Assembly (NCBI GenBank): GCA_002205965.3 | Contig: NADL03000462.1 | Coordinates: 691,001-755,000, forward strand | Source of the DNA: Kappaphycus alvarezii | Taxonomy: Eukaryota; Rhodophyta; Florideophyceae; Gigartinales; Solieriaceae | Direction: 5' to 3' | DNA length: 64,000 nt | Part shown: piece after piece, positions 21,465 to 33,694 of the stretch | How positions within the stretch are numbered: position 1 is the first letter of the stretch | How the letters are laid out: each line of letters starts with the position of its first letter | Notes under the pieces: generated by a model | The model's database searches: none | What the model was told of the DNA's origin: nothing | The model's input: only the letters and a program-made list of their open reading frames with translations | Made by a program: the position numbers and the translations under genes

Positions 21465-23330
21465 ACTAGACGGGGAGATTTGCTAGACAAGTACATCCCA
21501 CATGCATCGGTAGTTTTCAGTACTGTCAACTTTTATATTGTTACATGTCACAAGATTCACTGTCTCAGAAACAATATGGTGAGGTCCAGAAGTACTTCTG
21601 GAATTGCGAAGACCTTTGGGGGAAACCGTTCGAATCTTGGCATTTAGCATCCCCACCGACAAAACGAAGGATATGGTATATCATGGACTGGGATTGAGTC
21701 ATTTTGACTTTGGTTTTAAGGTGATTTCCGGATCTGGTATGAACATCCAACACAATCAGTTCAACACATTTCAGGAGGACTACAGAGGAATTAACAAATC
21801 TGAGGAATTGGGTAGTGAATTGAAAGACCAACCTGGTGCTATTTCCCGCAGTTTAATGCGCAAAGCCATGATTCCAAATTCGTTTGATGTGGAAAACAGT
21901 GATTTTAGAATCAGTAGGCCGGTATGGCTTGAGAAAGGATACGTTGGTACCAACCATAATAACAGCTGCAAGAAGGATAGTTGAGACCAGACGCGACGGG
22001 ACGAGGCAGGAGAAGATGAGAGATGAACTGTCATAACACGAAATTGCAGTCCATGGTTCAGGAGTTATTTACAAACTCTTCATTACACACCCACACCTGT
22101 CGCGACGGAGGGTGAGAACGAGCTTCTTCTACTACATTGGATTTATTATGCTAGATTGGAGTCGGATGAGTAGTATCCATAATCAAAGCAATGTTTTTAT
22201 TACTTTCAAGAATGAGTACTCAACACAGTTGATTTGGGAGAGGAATGAGAAGGTCTGATATCACGATTTTCCGGAATCACATGAAAGTAACGCATTGGAT
22301 GCGACACCGACATTGATGTGAATAACAAAAGAATTCATGAGAAAATACTGACGGAGAATGGAGATTTCATTATCCTCGCGGAACATGATGTTACCGTGGT
22401 ATCGAGTGATGTGAAGGCACGGAAGCAGGAGCACGGAGTAACCCGTCGCTTGAGAAGGGACATAAACTTACTGGAGGTGACCACCCACTACATCAAGGAA
22501 TTTTATCAAGTACCTTCCTTCGAGGTGATGCTTCGCCTGCATAAGGAGTCAATCAGTTCGATATACTCTCTTGGCATACTATTTCGTTGCCTAGTGTACC
22601 GGTTTCTGCGGAAAAATTAGTTTTTTGCTGTGATTATTGCCCAAACGGAATGTGTCCGTATTGGTGAGTGCACACTTGCAACATTTTTGCGTGCGCAAGT
22701 GATGGTAGCGACAAAAATGGCCACAAAATGTCTTCGACTAAGCGACAAGGAATTCGAAGCATTGGACCACAGCGCACTCGCAGACGACAGTGAATTGGAA
22801 GATGACAGTAATGAAGCCGAAGTATTGGTACTTCAATCGTCTGAAGAAATAAGACAGGAACTTCTGTAGTTCTACAATTCGAATCAAGTAAAAGAGTTTG
22901 ATATTGTTCTTGGTAGTATGTCACTTGGTCCGGAATTTAATTCAAGTAAGTCCCGAGGGTTGTCAGCGTACCTTCCTGAGCAAAAACTCTTTGTCAGGAA
23001 GGTACACTGGCAATTAGCACTTGCAATTAATTGTACAACTGCGATAGTCTTTTGACGTGAATGCGTTGCATCGAGATCTACCTTTGGCATGCACAGCTGT
23101 GCAAAACTGCATATAGACATATGTAGATGACTTTTATACACCGTAGTGGCGAGGTGATCTGTGGTATGACTGTGGCAACTGGGTATCATAAAGAAATATT
23201 TAAAAAATAACATAGCTTGGGTTGATGTCATTGCTGTATGCAACTGTCCTGCAATTCTCTTAATTTTCAGAGTATTAAAAAAAATATAAAAACAAAGTTC
23301 ACGTCCTCGTCTTTCCAAGACCACCTACGA
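21465..23330. other. Short decayed ORFs, nothing assignable
   Basis: Plus-strand ORFs at 21604-21984, 22318-22620 and 22630-22869 are in different frames and lack known motifs. The last is acidic near its end (DDSELEDDSNEAE). They may be pieces of one decayed mobile element with 20350-21464. Confidence 0.3.
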
Positions 23331-23339
23331 CATTTGACT

Positions 23340-23853
23340 CTCCGCTGGGTCCTCCACTGTGGGGGGTTTTGGAGAGAGGGGTGGGCAGGTCAGGTTTGTT
23401 AAGGGAAGGACTTGCGCGATGCCGATAAGGGAAGGGCGTGGGGGGGGTGCTGTACTGGGAGAAGAGGGCGGGGGCTTCTGGAGAGAGAAGTCGGCAGCTT
23501 TCTGTTAAGGGGAGGGAAGATGGTTTTCAGGGGGGGGGTTTGGAGAGCGAGGATTTTGTTGTCTTGGAGAATTCACCTAGGATATCGAAGGCGAGTGGCT
23601 TGAATATCCATCCGAGGGACGGAAGTGGATCAGAGGGTTCCAGCCTGGGTGCTGGACGAAGTTGCTGGGCGTGAGCACTGAGCTTTTCCGTGACGGAAAT
23701 GTTACCGATAGCGCCGAGCACCTGGGTGGCGCCCCGCGATAGGGCGGGACGATACGGGCTTCTGAAGGCGATATCGTAGGCGGTTGGGAGGGATCAGATG
23801 GATCCGGGTGGGGGTGCTGGGGGTTTCACAAATATATCGCAGGCCATAGTAAG
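23340..23853 (+). repeat. G-rich strand-asymmetric block 1
   Basis: The plus strand is dominated by GGG-containing runs, such as GGGGGGGTGCTG, and stays strongly G over C for about 500 bp. It ends at the solo LTR at 23854. ORFs through it are artefacts of composition. Confidence 0.5.
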
Positions 23854-24855
23854 TGTATTGCAATTAGCACTCACACTGTACTGCTATCGGCAGAGCTAAT
23901 TTTGGTGATCTTTTTTTTAAATTTGATTCACTGCTAACCAGTAGGCACTGTACTGTACAGTAAGGGCAATTTTCTTTTGTCGCCCAATATTATTCTTGGT
24001 ACTGTATACTCACCCGATGGGGCTTGAGGGCTTGCAATCTGGACCACTCGGCCCCTAAATTGGACCTGATATTTTCGCAAGTGAAAGGCACCTATTGGGC
24101 CAAGTGTCGAATTTACTTATATCTAACTTGGATCTCCCTACCTTGGCTGACCCTAACTTCACTCACCCCGCCGTCGTAGATAGCCCTAACCTAGTTAACT
24201 AGTATTTATACCTACCTGGCCACTAGGGCCCCAGATTAAACAGCTACCCCGGTGTAGGCTCTGACCTTGACTCCCAACTTCCGCCTTTGCAGAAACCTTG
24301 CCAACGGCAACTTTGGCTATAGCCACGTTTATCCACCCGGGTCCCCCTCCTATTTACCCCCTCTCTACCCAATAATATTCTACCCTTTCATTGATTGTTT
24401 TTTATATTTACTAACACTTGGTGCCCCGGACTCCGGCGTCTATATACAAATAGGAACTTCAAGGTTGTCGTTGGTGATAACATCCTTATCTCCAAAGGAG
24501 ATATTCAGCACAGCTGACCCACTACTACCTCTTCTTTGCCCAGTGTTACATTCATGGTGTCTTCGGTTCTTTGAAATCGATCTACACAGAGTTTCCAGCA
24601 TTCCGCGGACCACGATCCGGCCTTACAGCCCGGAGGACAAGTATACCGTCCAGCCGTCCAAGGAATTTCCCCCGCTCTTCCAACCCAATTTCTCCTCGCC
24701 GTCGGCGAGCTATGGTACTGCATCGCAGGGTGCTTAAAGAGAGAGAGGGACAACGAACACCCTGTGGGTCTTCTTGTGTGTGTGTTGGGTTTCTCATTGT
24801 CTGACGGTGTTCCGTTCCTAGACGAGAAGAACTGCGCACCGCGCATTGCACTACA
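23854..24855 (+). repeat. Solo LTR, copy B (1,002 bp)
   Basis: Closely similar to 11067-12059 along its whole length. It starts TGTATTGCAAT and ends ATTGCACTACA. It is flanked by GTAAG (23849-23853) and GTGAG (24856-24860), a 5-bp duplication with one mismatch. The internal TATA-like GTCTATATACAAATAGG is near 24440. No internal retroelement region follows. Confidence 0.82.
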
Positions 24856-25129
24856 GTGAGGTATCCGAGACTAGCAGGGGAGCTTCCAGTTGTGTGGTAA
24901 AACGGGCAGCACGGAATAGATTACGGACCAGCATATTACGGACGTTGCTGTGTCTGTGCGTCGTTCCGTAATTTGAACAGCAGCTGACGAAGTGATCTCC
25001 TTGGGGGATTGGGGGAGGAAACATTTCTATTTACTCCGAGCGTGCTGGGGGGAAAAACACTTTTATTCAGTTGTTAAGGTGGATAGTCGCTTAATTCTTA
25101 CAGAACATTATTGTATGACTGCCTGTACC

Positions 25130-25400
25130 CCCTGCGTTGCAGGAGTGCAAGCAAGGGAAGGGAGGGTGGTTCTGTGGTGGGAGAGGAGGAAGGTGGGTTT
25201 CTTGATAGAGGAGTGGGCGGGTTTGCGAGGTGAGCAGGGGTTTGAGAAAGGAGAGGAGGATGGGTGGTTTCCGTATGGGAGAGGTGGGAGGGGTTCTACA
25301 TGGAAGTGGAGGAGCAGGCTTTGTGAATGGAGAGGAAAGGGGGGTTTCTGTATGGGAGAGTGCCCCGGGGGCGTTTCTGTGAAGGAAGAGAAGGAGGGAT
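25130..25400 (+). repeat. G-rich strand-asymmetric block 2
   Basis: Runs of GGGAGAGG/GGTGGG/GGAGGATGGG units give strong G over C asymmetry on the plus strand. No conserved coding signal is seen. Confidence 0.45.
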
Positions 25401-25499
25401 CTCTCTACATAACTTCTTCTTCATGCAAACATAAGTTTCTTTATTCCGCTATAAAACGCTTTAAAGGTCAACGATAGTAGGGATCACTATCGTTTCCTT

Positions 25500-26377
25500 A
25501 TGTACGGTAAGAGGAGGGTCCGGGCCACCCGTACGATCTCGGCACTGTGCAAGTACCAGTGTAGGGTTCATTTGACGTCCGGAAAACACTTGTGTGATCA
25601 ATGGTAGGGGTTGCTGTGTCAGTTTCGGTACAAGAATAATTCCCACGCTTACTAGAGGATTTCCTGTAGGGGTCAGTACTGGAACTGTAAGGGTCATCGT
25701 GGTTATTGCAGGGATAACTGCAGCGGCAAGAGTCACTTTTGGAGAACGGGTCATTGTCCCGGCCTTCGCGGTTATCTCTGTAACTGCTTCAGCCTCTACT
25801 GTTGGCATCATGATCACCGTATGTAATCTCACGACGTGAGCTATAATCCCAATGACTTCTCTTCCTGTCTCCAGACGCTGCATACCCATCATACTCGACT
25901 CTTGGTACCGAGTTTTGGTAGTCCCACCCCGTCTTGCCCCCACCGTGATGTTCGATGTAGCCGAAGTCAACGTTGCGATTCGTAGCTTCCCTTACGAACC
26001 GACTCATACTGTTTGCCTGCTTACGCGCATCGCGGTACGAGTCTGCAGTATGCACATAATTTGTTAGAAAATTACGAGCCATCTCGTGAAGGTTTGTGAT
26101 GAGATCCTGTACAGAAATGTCTCCATCTACAACCAGTTACCTCGCGATGAAACTCCGCCGCAGACATCAAAATACCATGCTCTTTCCTCCAGTACTGCTC
26201 GTAAAAGTAATGGTGCTTGATTGAGAAACGATGGAAGGGTCTGGATTGTAGGGAGTCTTTCATAAGTGGTATATTCTCAATTGTTCTTTTCCCAGCAGGT
26301 AGGGTTACGTAGTCATGCATAGCTTCGACGTAGTATACATCCCTGCCGTCGTGAAGATACGTGACTGCACACATCAA
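25500..26377 (-). pseudogene. Broken ORF with Ser/Tyr-rich tail, unknown
   Basis: The upstream part (26072-26377) reads MMCAVTYLHDGRDVYYVEAM and on to AAEFHREVTG. After a frameshift near 26120 it continues as GDISVQDLITNLHEMARNFL and DARKQANSMSRFVREATNR (frame 25789-26082). That frame meets a TGA near 25790 and stays open beyond it, giving a Ser/Tyr/Asp-rich tail (SYRDNREG, DPYSSSTDPYRK) to about 25500. The consistent phase across the TGA suggests one gene with two lesions. I do not recognise the family. A Gag-like or other transposon ORF is possible. Confidence 0.35.
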
Positions 26378-26649
26378 TGCACCGGGTACCCGGTAGGCCT
26401 CTTCTTCCTCACCTTCTCCCAGACTCTCCGTGCTAGGTCCTGGTTTCGCTTAAACAGCTGCCTAAGTCTATCCATGTCCCTCTTACACTTTCCCTGACGA
26501 GCGCGGCTCAACTACCCGTCCAGGTTATCTGGAAGAACTTCTTTGAGCTCCCATCCAGAGTTCTTCCCCAATCGAAAGAGTCCAGGTCCCCACCTAATTT
26601 CTCGTCCACGCTTGGCGCATTCCCTTTCTCCACGGTATCCAGTACTGGA

Positions 26650-28090
26650 TCATTGTTTGTGTCAACAGGATTTGGGACCGAACGGAGGCGAGGCAAACAG
26701 GGAACGGAGGCGAGGCAAACAGGAGTGACTCAGGTATGCGCGGGGTTCGGCGAGCGGGGGGCCGACAGAGTGACGGTTACGGTTTGTGCCAGGGTCAGAG
26801 CAAGGCGGGGGGGAAAGAAGAGTTTGGGGGAGGATGTTGGGGGGTCGGAACAAGGCGGCGGGGAAGCAGGATTTTGCGATGAGGGTGTGGGAGGATCGGC
26901 GTGAGAGGGGGGGGTGGCAGCAGAATCGTTGGTTGGCTTGTGGGGTGGGTGTCTGTCTGAGCATGCGGGGGAACACCAACGAGGGGAGAGGCGCCGCCTG
27001 GGGGAGATACGGCGACATTATATGTGGTGGGATTGAGCGTGTCGCCATCAGGAGGGGGGGAACAGCAGACTTGATTATGGTGGGGTGGGGGATGGGAATG
27101 TCAGGAACGGAGAGAGCTGGAACAGGAACAGAAGGGGGAGAAACAGCAGGGCTGATTGCGGTGGTGCTGGGGGTGAGGGTGACAGGTTGAGGAGCGGGGG
27201 GGGTGGGAAGAAGATTTGATTGTGGTGGGTTTGGAGGTGGGGATGTCAGGAACAGTGGGACTGGGAGCAGCAGGCTTGATTGCGGTTAGGTTTGGGGCGG
27301 GGGTATGGTCATGGGAAGCGAGGGAGATAGCACACGGGTTTTCGGTTGTGTTGGAGGTGGGGCAGATCCGGTTGTCAGGACCAGCGGAGGGTAGGACAGC
27401 AGACATTCTTTTGGATGCCAGGGAGGAGGGTGGGAAAGCAGACAAGGCGGTTTTGTCGGTGTTAGAGAGGGGGAGGGATGGAAGCAGACAGGGCTCGTGT
27501 TGTGATACTGATGGTTTTGTCGGTGTCAGAGAGTTAGGGGGGAAGGAATCAGACAGGACTGTCGTTGTTGTGGGGTTGGAGGGGGGGGAAGGGACCAGGC
27601 AAGGCTGTGCTTGTGGTGGGGATCGGGAGGGAGGGACGGGACCAGACATGACAGTAGAGCCACGCGGTTGTGGTTGGGGTGGTGGCGTCTGTGTCAGAGA
27701 GGCAGAAGGAGGGGCTCGGCGGCAGACAGTGCTGTGATTGTGGTGGGGGTTGGAGGGGGGGAAGGGAGAAGAGGGGGGGACAGGGAAGCAGGCAGCTTTA
27801 GTGCTTTGGTCGTGATGGGAGTGTCGGGAACAGAACAGCAGGGAAAGCAGACAGGTTGGTGGTTTTGTGTGTTGGTTGTTTTGTGTGTTGGTAGTTCCGT
27901 GGGAAACAGAACTTCCCTCGGGGAAGGTTGGTGGTGTGGTTGGGGCGGAGGTATTGGTGAGGGAAGAGGGGGAGGGCCAGGGATATCGGATGGGATGTGG
28001 GGCGCGGAGTTTGAGGTTGGCGGGATCCTGCAGGGAGGGGGTAGGAAAGTTATGGGATCGGGAAGGAGAGGAAAGTAGGGAAGTGGTGAG
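26650..28090 (+). repeat. G-rich degenerate minisatellite, about 1.4 kb
   Basis: Degenerate units of the type GG-rich, CAGCAGACTTGATTG, GTGGTG, GGG repeat along 1.4 kb, with nearly all G runs on the plus strand. An exact 22-bp tandem duplication (26680-26701 and 26702-26723) opens the block. Long ORFs on both strands here are composition artefacts. Many GGG runs could form G-quadruplexes. Confidence 0.55.
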
Positions 28091-28491
28091 GTCAGCAGTC
28101 AGTCGTCTTGGAAACCGGAGATTGGTTTGTATTGGACTGATAGCCTAACGGAAACCAATCTCGTGGTACCAGTACCTGGAACTTTACTAAATTCGGTTCC
28201 AAGTACTGTGTAAAGTATGTGTGCCGTTACGTCCCCGCTGAGATTACACATACGCCTCCATCCTAAGTAGATCGTGACACGTCGGATCTCGGCTGCATCA
28301 ATGTGCCTTTCAGTTGGGTCAAAGGTGTCGGGTAAACAAGCAATGTATTGATACAACGTGCAGTTACCGAAAATTGTGCTCTAATATCATTATTTTTACT
28401 GCCTGTATCGCTTACAGTATATCTATTGATTTCACTATTTCAAATCCTTTAATAGTTGATCCGTTAATCTCCATATGTACAGTACTGTATC

Positions 28492-28802
28492 TGCCGTGTT
28501 TACCACTTTGTAACCACATTACTGTACCCTTCTGCGACCAGGGGTAGTTATCAGTAGCGCGTAGGTAGTCTAGGTAGGCTAGGGATAGGGAAAGTAAAGG
28601 ATTCTTTTACAAAGAGGGCCGGGGCTAAACACTTCGGTGAGACAACGGACGAGTGCGTCTACGCTGTTGAAACTTCTCACAGTTGCTTGGCCGAAGGTGG
28701 GGGAGTGTAACGGGGCGGCGCACAGTAGATATACCGCACGTCAACGGTACTGCAATTTTCCTTACAGTAACAACATGAAAACTTCTCAGCTATGACGCGA
28801 AA
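28492..28802 (-). repeat. 3' LTR of copia element
   Basis: On the minus strand it starts TTTCGCGTCATAG (first TG mutated to TT) and ends AAACACGGCA. The GATAC (minus) duplication follows directly. Confidence 0.88.
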
Positions 28803-28893
28803 CTCCCCCCGGTTGTTCAAATTGCGTGAAAAAAGTTTAATGCATTCAGTATCTACTGTGGACTGCGCACATACTAACTACACCACTAAGATC

Positions 28894-28985
28894 TAACCGG
28901 ATGTACCTCGTCGTCCATGCGCATCGCGGCTCAGGACAGGATAGCTTGAGCAATGGATGACCAGAGATTGCAACTCAGTTGCTTG
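28894..28985 (-). repeat. Short dispersed repeat, copy 1
   Basis: Read on the minus strand it ends GACGACGAGGTACATCCGGTTAG. That motif recurs at 47130-47222 (minus), 48886-48960 (plus) and 55609-55680 (plus). Similarity with 47130-47222 continues for about 90 bp. It lies inside the copia element. Confidence 0.55.
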
Positions 28986-29446
28986 TAGATACGGCGGCGG
29001 ATAACGCCAAGTGTCGAGTGACTGCGGGTACAGTGCGCGGTGTATCATATAAATTACATAACGCGAGAGTATTAAGTTTAAATCACATCACGAGAGTCAG
29101 CGCAGCTCATTGGGTTGACCCATTGCAATCACGGCAACTGATCAGCCTGGTGGCGATTCAAATTCCGCCAATTTAATCCACGTGTGCACACGTGGAAGCG
29201 TGTTCACCTCTCAACACCAACCCTAAACGCTCGAAAACGAAGGCTGTGCAGCGGCCTGCTACTGTGTGCAATAAAGGTGAAATGTGCAGTGGAAGGAAGT
29301 TGGCGCCTTCCGTACCATTCTCAGTGGTGCAAACTTGCACGGAATCTCCTCCCATCACTTAGCGTCAGAAAGTTACCTTACGGGTGACACTTCTCTCCCG
29401 CTTCCCTTAGAGATCCGTGCGAGGTAGCCCCTGAGAAGCGGTCATC

Positions 29447-30522
29447 ATGACACGGAATCGCGAACGAGGAGATGAGCCTCCATTTAAGCAGAGAGGGGTG
29501 GTCAGCGGGGTCACGAAGCTGCGAGGGAAACGTTGCTACCATCGGTGCTCGAGGATGTGCTCGGGAGCGATGTTGAAAATGCTGTGAAGGCGGACGAATT
29601 GATAGTACAAGGGAGGGATGCTGCAGAGGTAGGTGAAGATGAGGCAGAGGGGACCGAATAGAGGTTGATGAAAGGGATTTTGATAAATGGACGATAAATG
29701 CAATGATGTTCAGCGATGGATTAAGCCCTGGAAAGTACGAATTCGCAATGAATAAATGCTATGCTTGCGACGTAAAGGTAAAGGATGCGTCGAGGTACCG
29801 CATGGTTGATGAGGATTCACTTACCATGCCCGAGTTTGCGAGAGGGCCGATTGAGTTCCCGACGGTCGTAGTTGGAGGCATGGATCGTGTCCGAGGTATT
29901 CCGGCATTCTGCAATGTTTCGAGTGCAGATGCGGCGGGGGTTCTTACGGAAGTAAAGGAGTTCTGTCGGGCATCCAGGAGTTGCGTTGCTTGCGGGTGAT
30001 CTTGGTGCAAGGGAAGAGCAGCTTAAGTTGGCGAGCTTCCGGGCTTACGGTGTTGAAGGGCCTTATATGTCTAGTAGGCAGTTGGATTGCATAACTGCTG
30101 CAATATTTAACGGAATGAGGTGCTTTTGTGTTCTGTAGAATTCTGAGATCATGAAACGTTGGTTCGAGACATTAACGGTCAACTTTAGTAATTTGAAGCA
30201 GGCTGTCCCGTTGCTTCGGACGATTGGATTGCGGGTTAGTTTACGCAAGCCCCGTAACAGGGTTTAAATTCGAAACCAACGGTTCTCAGGGGCGTTCGAA
30301 ATAATATCCGAATTCAAGGGTGGGATACACATCGTCAGGTTGGTTAGTGAGCGAGGTTCCCGCGTGGACCACTGCGTTTGTGTCGACGCAACTCAAGGGT
30401 TGATCCTGGATTCAGACGAGAACTTCGCGATCAAGCTGAATGCGGAAGCGCTGAATTTGTGTACTGTACTATGGGCCCACCAGGTCGTTGTAGCAGAGGT
30501 TTTCGAGCTCCATTCGCAGTAG
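29447..30522 (+). pseudogene. Antisense ORF in copia 3' region, protease-like
   Basis: This lies on the opposite strand to Pol, between RNase H and the 3' LTR. In changing frames it reads MTRNRERGDEPPFKQRG, then an acidic stretch, then MMFSDGLSPGKYEFAMNKCY (29703-29999). It continues YGVEGPYMSSRQLDCITAA-IFN, and ends HIVRLVSERGSRVDHCVCVD with DATQGLILDS (30340-30522). The spacing of Gln-x-x-Cys in SRQLDC and a later DHCVCVD resembles the Gln, Cys and His of papain-like cysteine peptidases. That is inference from pattern only. Several stops and frameshifts show it is dead. It could be a captured gene, a nested insertion, or a genuine antisense ORF of this lineage. Confidence 0.45.
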
Positions 30523-30539
30523 ACGGAAATAAACTCAAG

Positions 30540-31160
30540 TTATCTCTTTGAACGGATTATCAATTGGTACGGTTGTATGTCAAGTTGCCCGGTATTGATC
30601 ATCTTTCGGAGAAGTGTTTGGTTCATGGGCTTGGTGAGTCCATTTGCAATGTTATTGCTGCTCCTGACGAAGCTGATACCGGATATTAACTTGTCTCGAA
30701 ATCCTTCTCTTTCTGCCGCAATGTCCAACATAGTTCTCTTCTCGGATGTACGCGAACCCTTAGAGATAACGTCGAATAATCTCTTGCTGTCCGTAAGCAA
30801 TTGGACTGGAACGCTCTTGTTCAGAATAATCTTCAGCTCTGCTGAAAGAGCTATAGCGATGTCTAACATGTCGCTAAATGCGATCACTTCCCCGGACATT
30901 GCGGACCTTGTAACGCGCCTTGACTTGTATGACTTGAATGATATTGGAGCTACCTTGTTCGAGTCATCTGCAAGAAATATAATGTGCCCGAGCTGTGACG
31001 ATAAATCCTGATTGTTTGCGAACGAGGAGTCTGAAAATTCAACGACTCGGAGCGTGCTCAAGACCAGTTTCGGTATTTTTTGTCTCACGCGATTATCAGT
31101 AGCGTAATTTAAAGCCTTTATAATTCTTCGCAATATCTGAGAATGATTGGAGTAGAACAT
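30540..31160 (-). pseudogene. Copia RNase H domain
   Basis: A 206-codon open segment reads EFSDSSFANNQDLSSQLGH (first Asp), then KSYKSRRVTRSAMSGEVIAF (Glu), then LLTDSKRLFDVI (Asp), and closes with SSNNIANGLTKPM. These are the standard copia RNase H motifs, and all are preserved. It is the C-terminal part of the Pol polyprotein and is the best-preserved domain of the element. Confidence 0.88.
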
Positions 31161-31384
31161 CTCTTCCGTAACTTGTGCGAGTTGCGCTATCTCGAGAAGT
31201 CAGTCTGACCTGGAGTTTGCCAACCAGGCTAGGCGCATACGCATTTATCTGAAAGATTTAAATGAGGCATCTTCGGGTAGGCATTCCAACTTGCGCAGGT
31301 ATGAAGTTGGATCAACGAAGAAATTGTTTCCCTTCCCGTCAAGGATGACCCCGGTGAATTCAAACGGGAGCGAAGATTCCTCCT

Positions 31385-32068
31385 TCATTTAAAACCTTTC
31401 GTTCGTACACTTCAAGAGCGCGCCAAAGTCATTTTCACCGCATCTTAGAAGGTAGTCCACATAGCTTCCGCTCAGACCTTTAAGTTTCTCCTCTCCTAGA
31501 ATGAAATACAGTGCGGGATCTAGAGGAAAGGTTTCATTTTCATCTCTTCACTATGGTGTTTATCCAGAGTTTCGTGCCATAAATCTCCTGCGTCGCATAG
31601 GACATATTGAGGTCGAAGCAGTTTCAGGCACTGATCTGGATCGAGTTCGAATTCGGGGACCGGATTCCGTATAAATATATCTCTTTCCAAAGGTTCCGAG
31701 GATTGAAGATACGCTTGAGTTATATCTGCAGTCCATAATTTGAAGTTAAAGCTAGCTGCTAATGACAAAAGCAGACGGATGGAAAATGGTTGCAGGGTCG
31801 AAGAAGTGTAAACGAGAATATTTTTTATCTTGTCTTGATGGCCACCAATAAAGTAGCGTGCCTTATACTTGGTTTAGCAGTCGATATGGAACTTGATGGG
31901 GAGGACGAAACGTCCCGACAGGACGTTTCCATCGGGACGTATTTCTTCTCGAAGTATGACCTTGAAGGTTCCGCGTTTGAGCAAGGCTCGGATTTCATTT
32001 TTCTTGGAGTCATCCATTTCGGGACATTTAGCGCGACTATAACTCTCGTGCAATACCTCTGTCTCCAA
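31385..32068 (-). pseudogene. Copia reverse transcriptase with mutated active site
   Basis: Pieces read in order: 31874-32068 (ARCPEM-like start, KNEIRALLKRGTFKVI), 31520-31768 (LWTADITQAYLQS with the motif A Asp; ECLKLLRPQYVLCDAGDLWH-type segment), then about 31385-31500. In the last piece the catalytic YVDD reads YVDY (31452-31463), followed by LLRCGENDFG. The GAC-to-TAC change removes one metal-binding Asp. A stop follows near 31391, and further frameshifts separate the pieces. Confidence 0.85.
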
Positions 32069-32269
32069 TATTAAGTCACAATAGAGTGACTTAAATTGGG
32101 AAAAGACACATTCTGAGTCTGCTAGGAACGCAGAAGAGAGTGTTTCTGGTTACAAATACGGCTTGACTTGAGCTATGTTAAACTGTTTCGCGGGACCAGT
32201 GTCACTGTCGCGCACAAAGACTAATTTCCTGTCGAGGTCGGTTCCAGAGACTTCGAAAGGTCCTAAACA

Positions 32270-33381
32270 TTAGCCAATGCGGTTAGACAAAATATTCTCT
32301 CTCCACACGACAACTCGGTCTACTGGTTGATAAGACCTGTCTCTTGACGAAAGGACGGCGTGATGAAGTGCCCTGCTTAGTTTGAGCTTGGACATCTCCA
32401 CTCTCATCTCCTTTCGGGCGGTCTCTGCGATTTTGCTTACTTCCATTAGTGTTGGTCGGATCGGGCGAGTTTCACGGGCTGCCGAAAGTAGACGGAATTC
32501 TCCGAATATGAGAGCGAAAGGTACAATCCCTTCCGGTCCGAGGGTGTCATTCATCGCCTTCACGGGGCAGGCTAAGCCAAGTTCTTTGTCGATGGTTGGT
32601 TGATTTGCCATGATTTTCCTGAAGGTGCGACGCAACGGTTCGTGGTATCGTTCCCCTAGTCCAAGGCTGGAGTGGGATTCGATGCCTGTTTTCTCGTCCT
32701 TAACGCCGGAAACGAGAGCAAGCTGGTTGAATTTATCACATAGCTGTGGGCCTTGATCTGTGAGTATCTTGTTCGGGAGCCCAGTATAAATGGCTGCCCA
32801 GCAATGTATTATTGCTCTCCATATGTCTTCCGTAGAGACACTTTCTAGAAATCGGGCCGCACTGAACTTTGTACCTTCGTCAACTATGTGTAGAACTGGA
32901 TCCCTGTCGATGTACAGCATATCCATCAGTATACATATACGCTCGTTGAAGCGTACATTTTCTGCGCCGAGTGTGACTCGGAAGCGTTTTGGCGTGTGTT
33001 GGATCCTTTGACACGGGTTACACCTTCTCGAGATTTCCTGCAGTGTCGCCAGCGTTTCACGTGCTGCTTCTTCCGGGCGTGAGTGTTTGATAAATTGAAA
33101 AGCTTCGTCGCCGAAGGAAGGAAGAACTGGCGGTGCAGTTTTGACAGCTGAGCGCGGGAGAAGTAAACATCTGTGGAGAATCTAACTGGTTCATAAAGAA
33201 TACTACTTGATGAACTGAACATCGGCACGTACCAATCATCGATGTAGAGTAACGCCTGGTCGGGAGTGACGTGGGCTACGCGTTTGAGTAGTCTGTTGGA
33301 AACAGTGCGAGGAGTCAGAGATTCCTTGTCAAGGATTTCCATGCCAAGCAGGGCAGATATGTCGGCCTCTACGCTTTCCAA
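32270..33381 (-). pseudogene. Copia protease/GAG-pre-integrase and integrase
   Basis: Frame 32926-33381 contains FSRAQLSKLHRQFFLPSATKLFN, cut into two motifs: LSKLHRQFF and PSATKLFNL. This is the His-containing start of the integrase zinc region. Frame 32270-32926 continues with the core: IVDEGTKFSAARFL with the first Asp, ILTDQGPQL with the second Asp, and a later Glu in KTGIESHSSLGLGERYH. Spacing fits DDE integrases. A protease-like start (MEILDKES, upstream DIGTPKSVVCRKE) precedes it with stops. Confidence 0.8.
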
Positions 33382-33694
33382 GTCGATAAGTATCGTTGTG
33401 ATACCAGTCGTCGTCTCAAGAATGATCGTAGTACTGCCAAGGGAGCGGTAAGTGGTGTCCGCAAATCTGAAGCGGTTCGCAGACGGTATATCCTTCTTTT
33501 GTGCTTTTCAAGAGAGCTTAAAATACAATTTAACTCCTTTCTGCAGACGACTGACTTTGGGGTTCCGATGTCGCAGAGAAAACCCACTCGACGTCAGCTG
33601 AAAAATTCCCTTTTCATATTCGCGACCTATATGTCTGGTATGGACACGTCTTGTTCAGAGTCTTAGTTGATCTTATCTGTACGGTGGCGAAGTA

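Noticed and set aside
26653..28148. Long overlapping ORFs (up to 182 codons) on both strands
   Set aside because: They lie in the G-rich minisatellite. Their Gly/Arg or Pro/Ser composition follows the base composition, and no motif is conserved.
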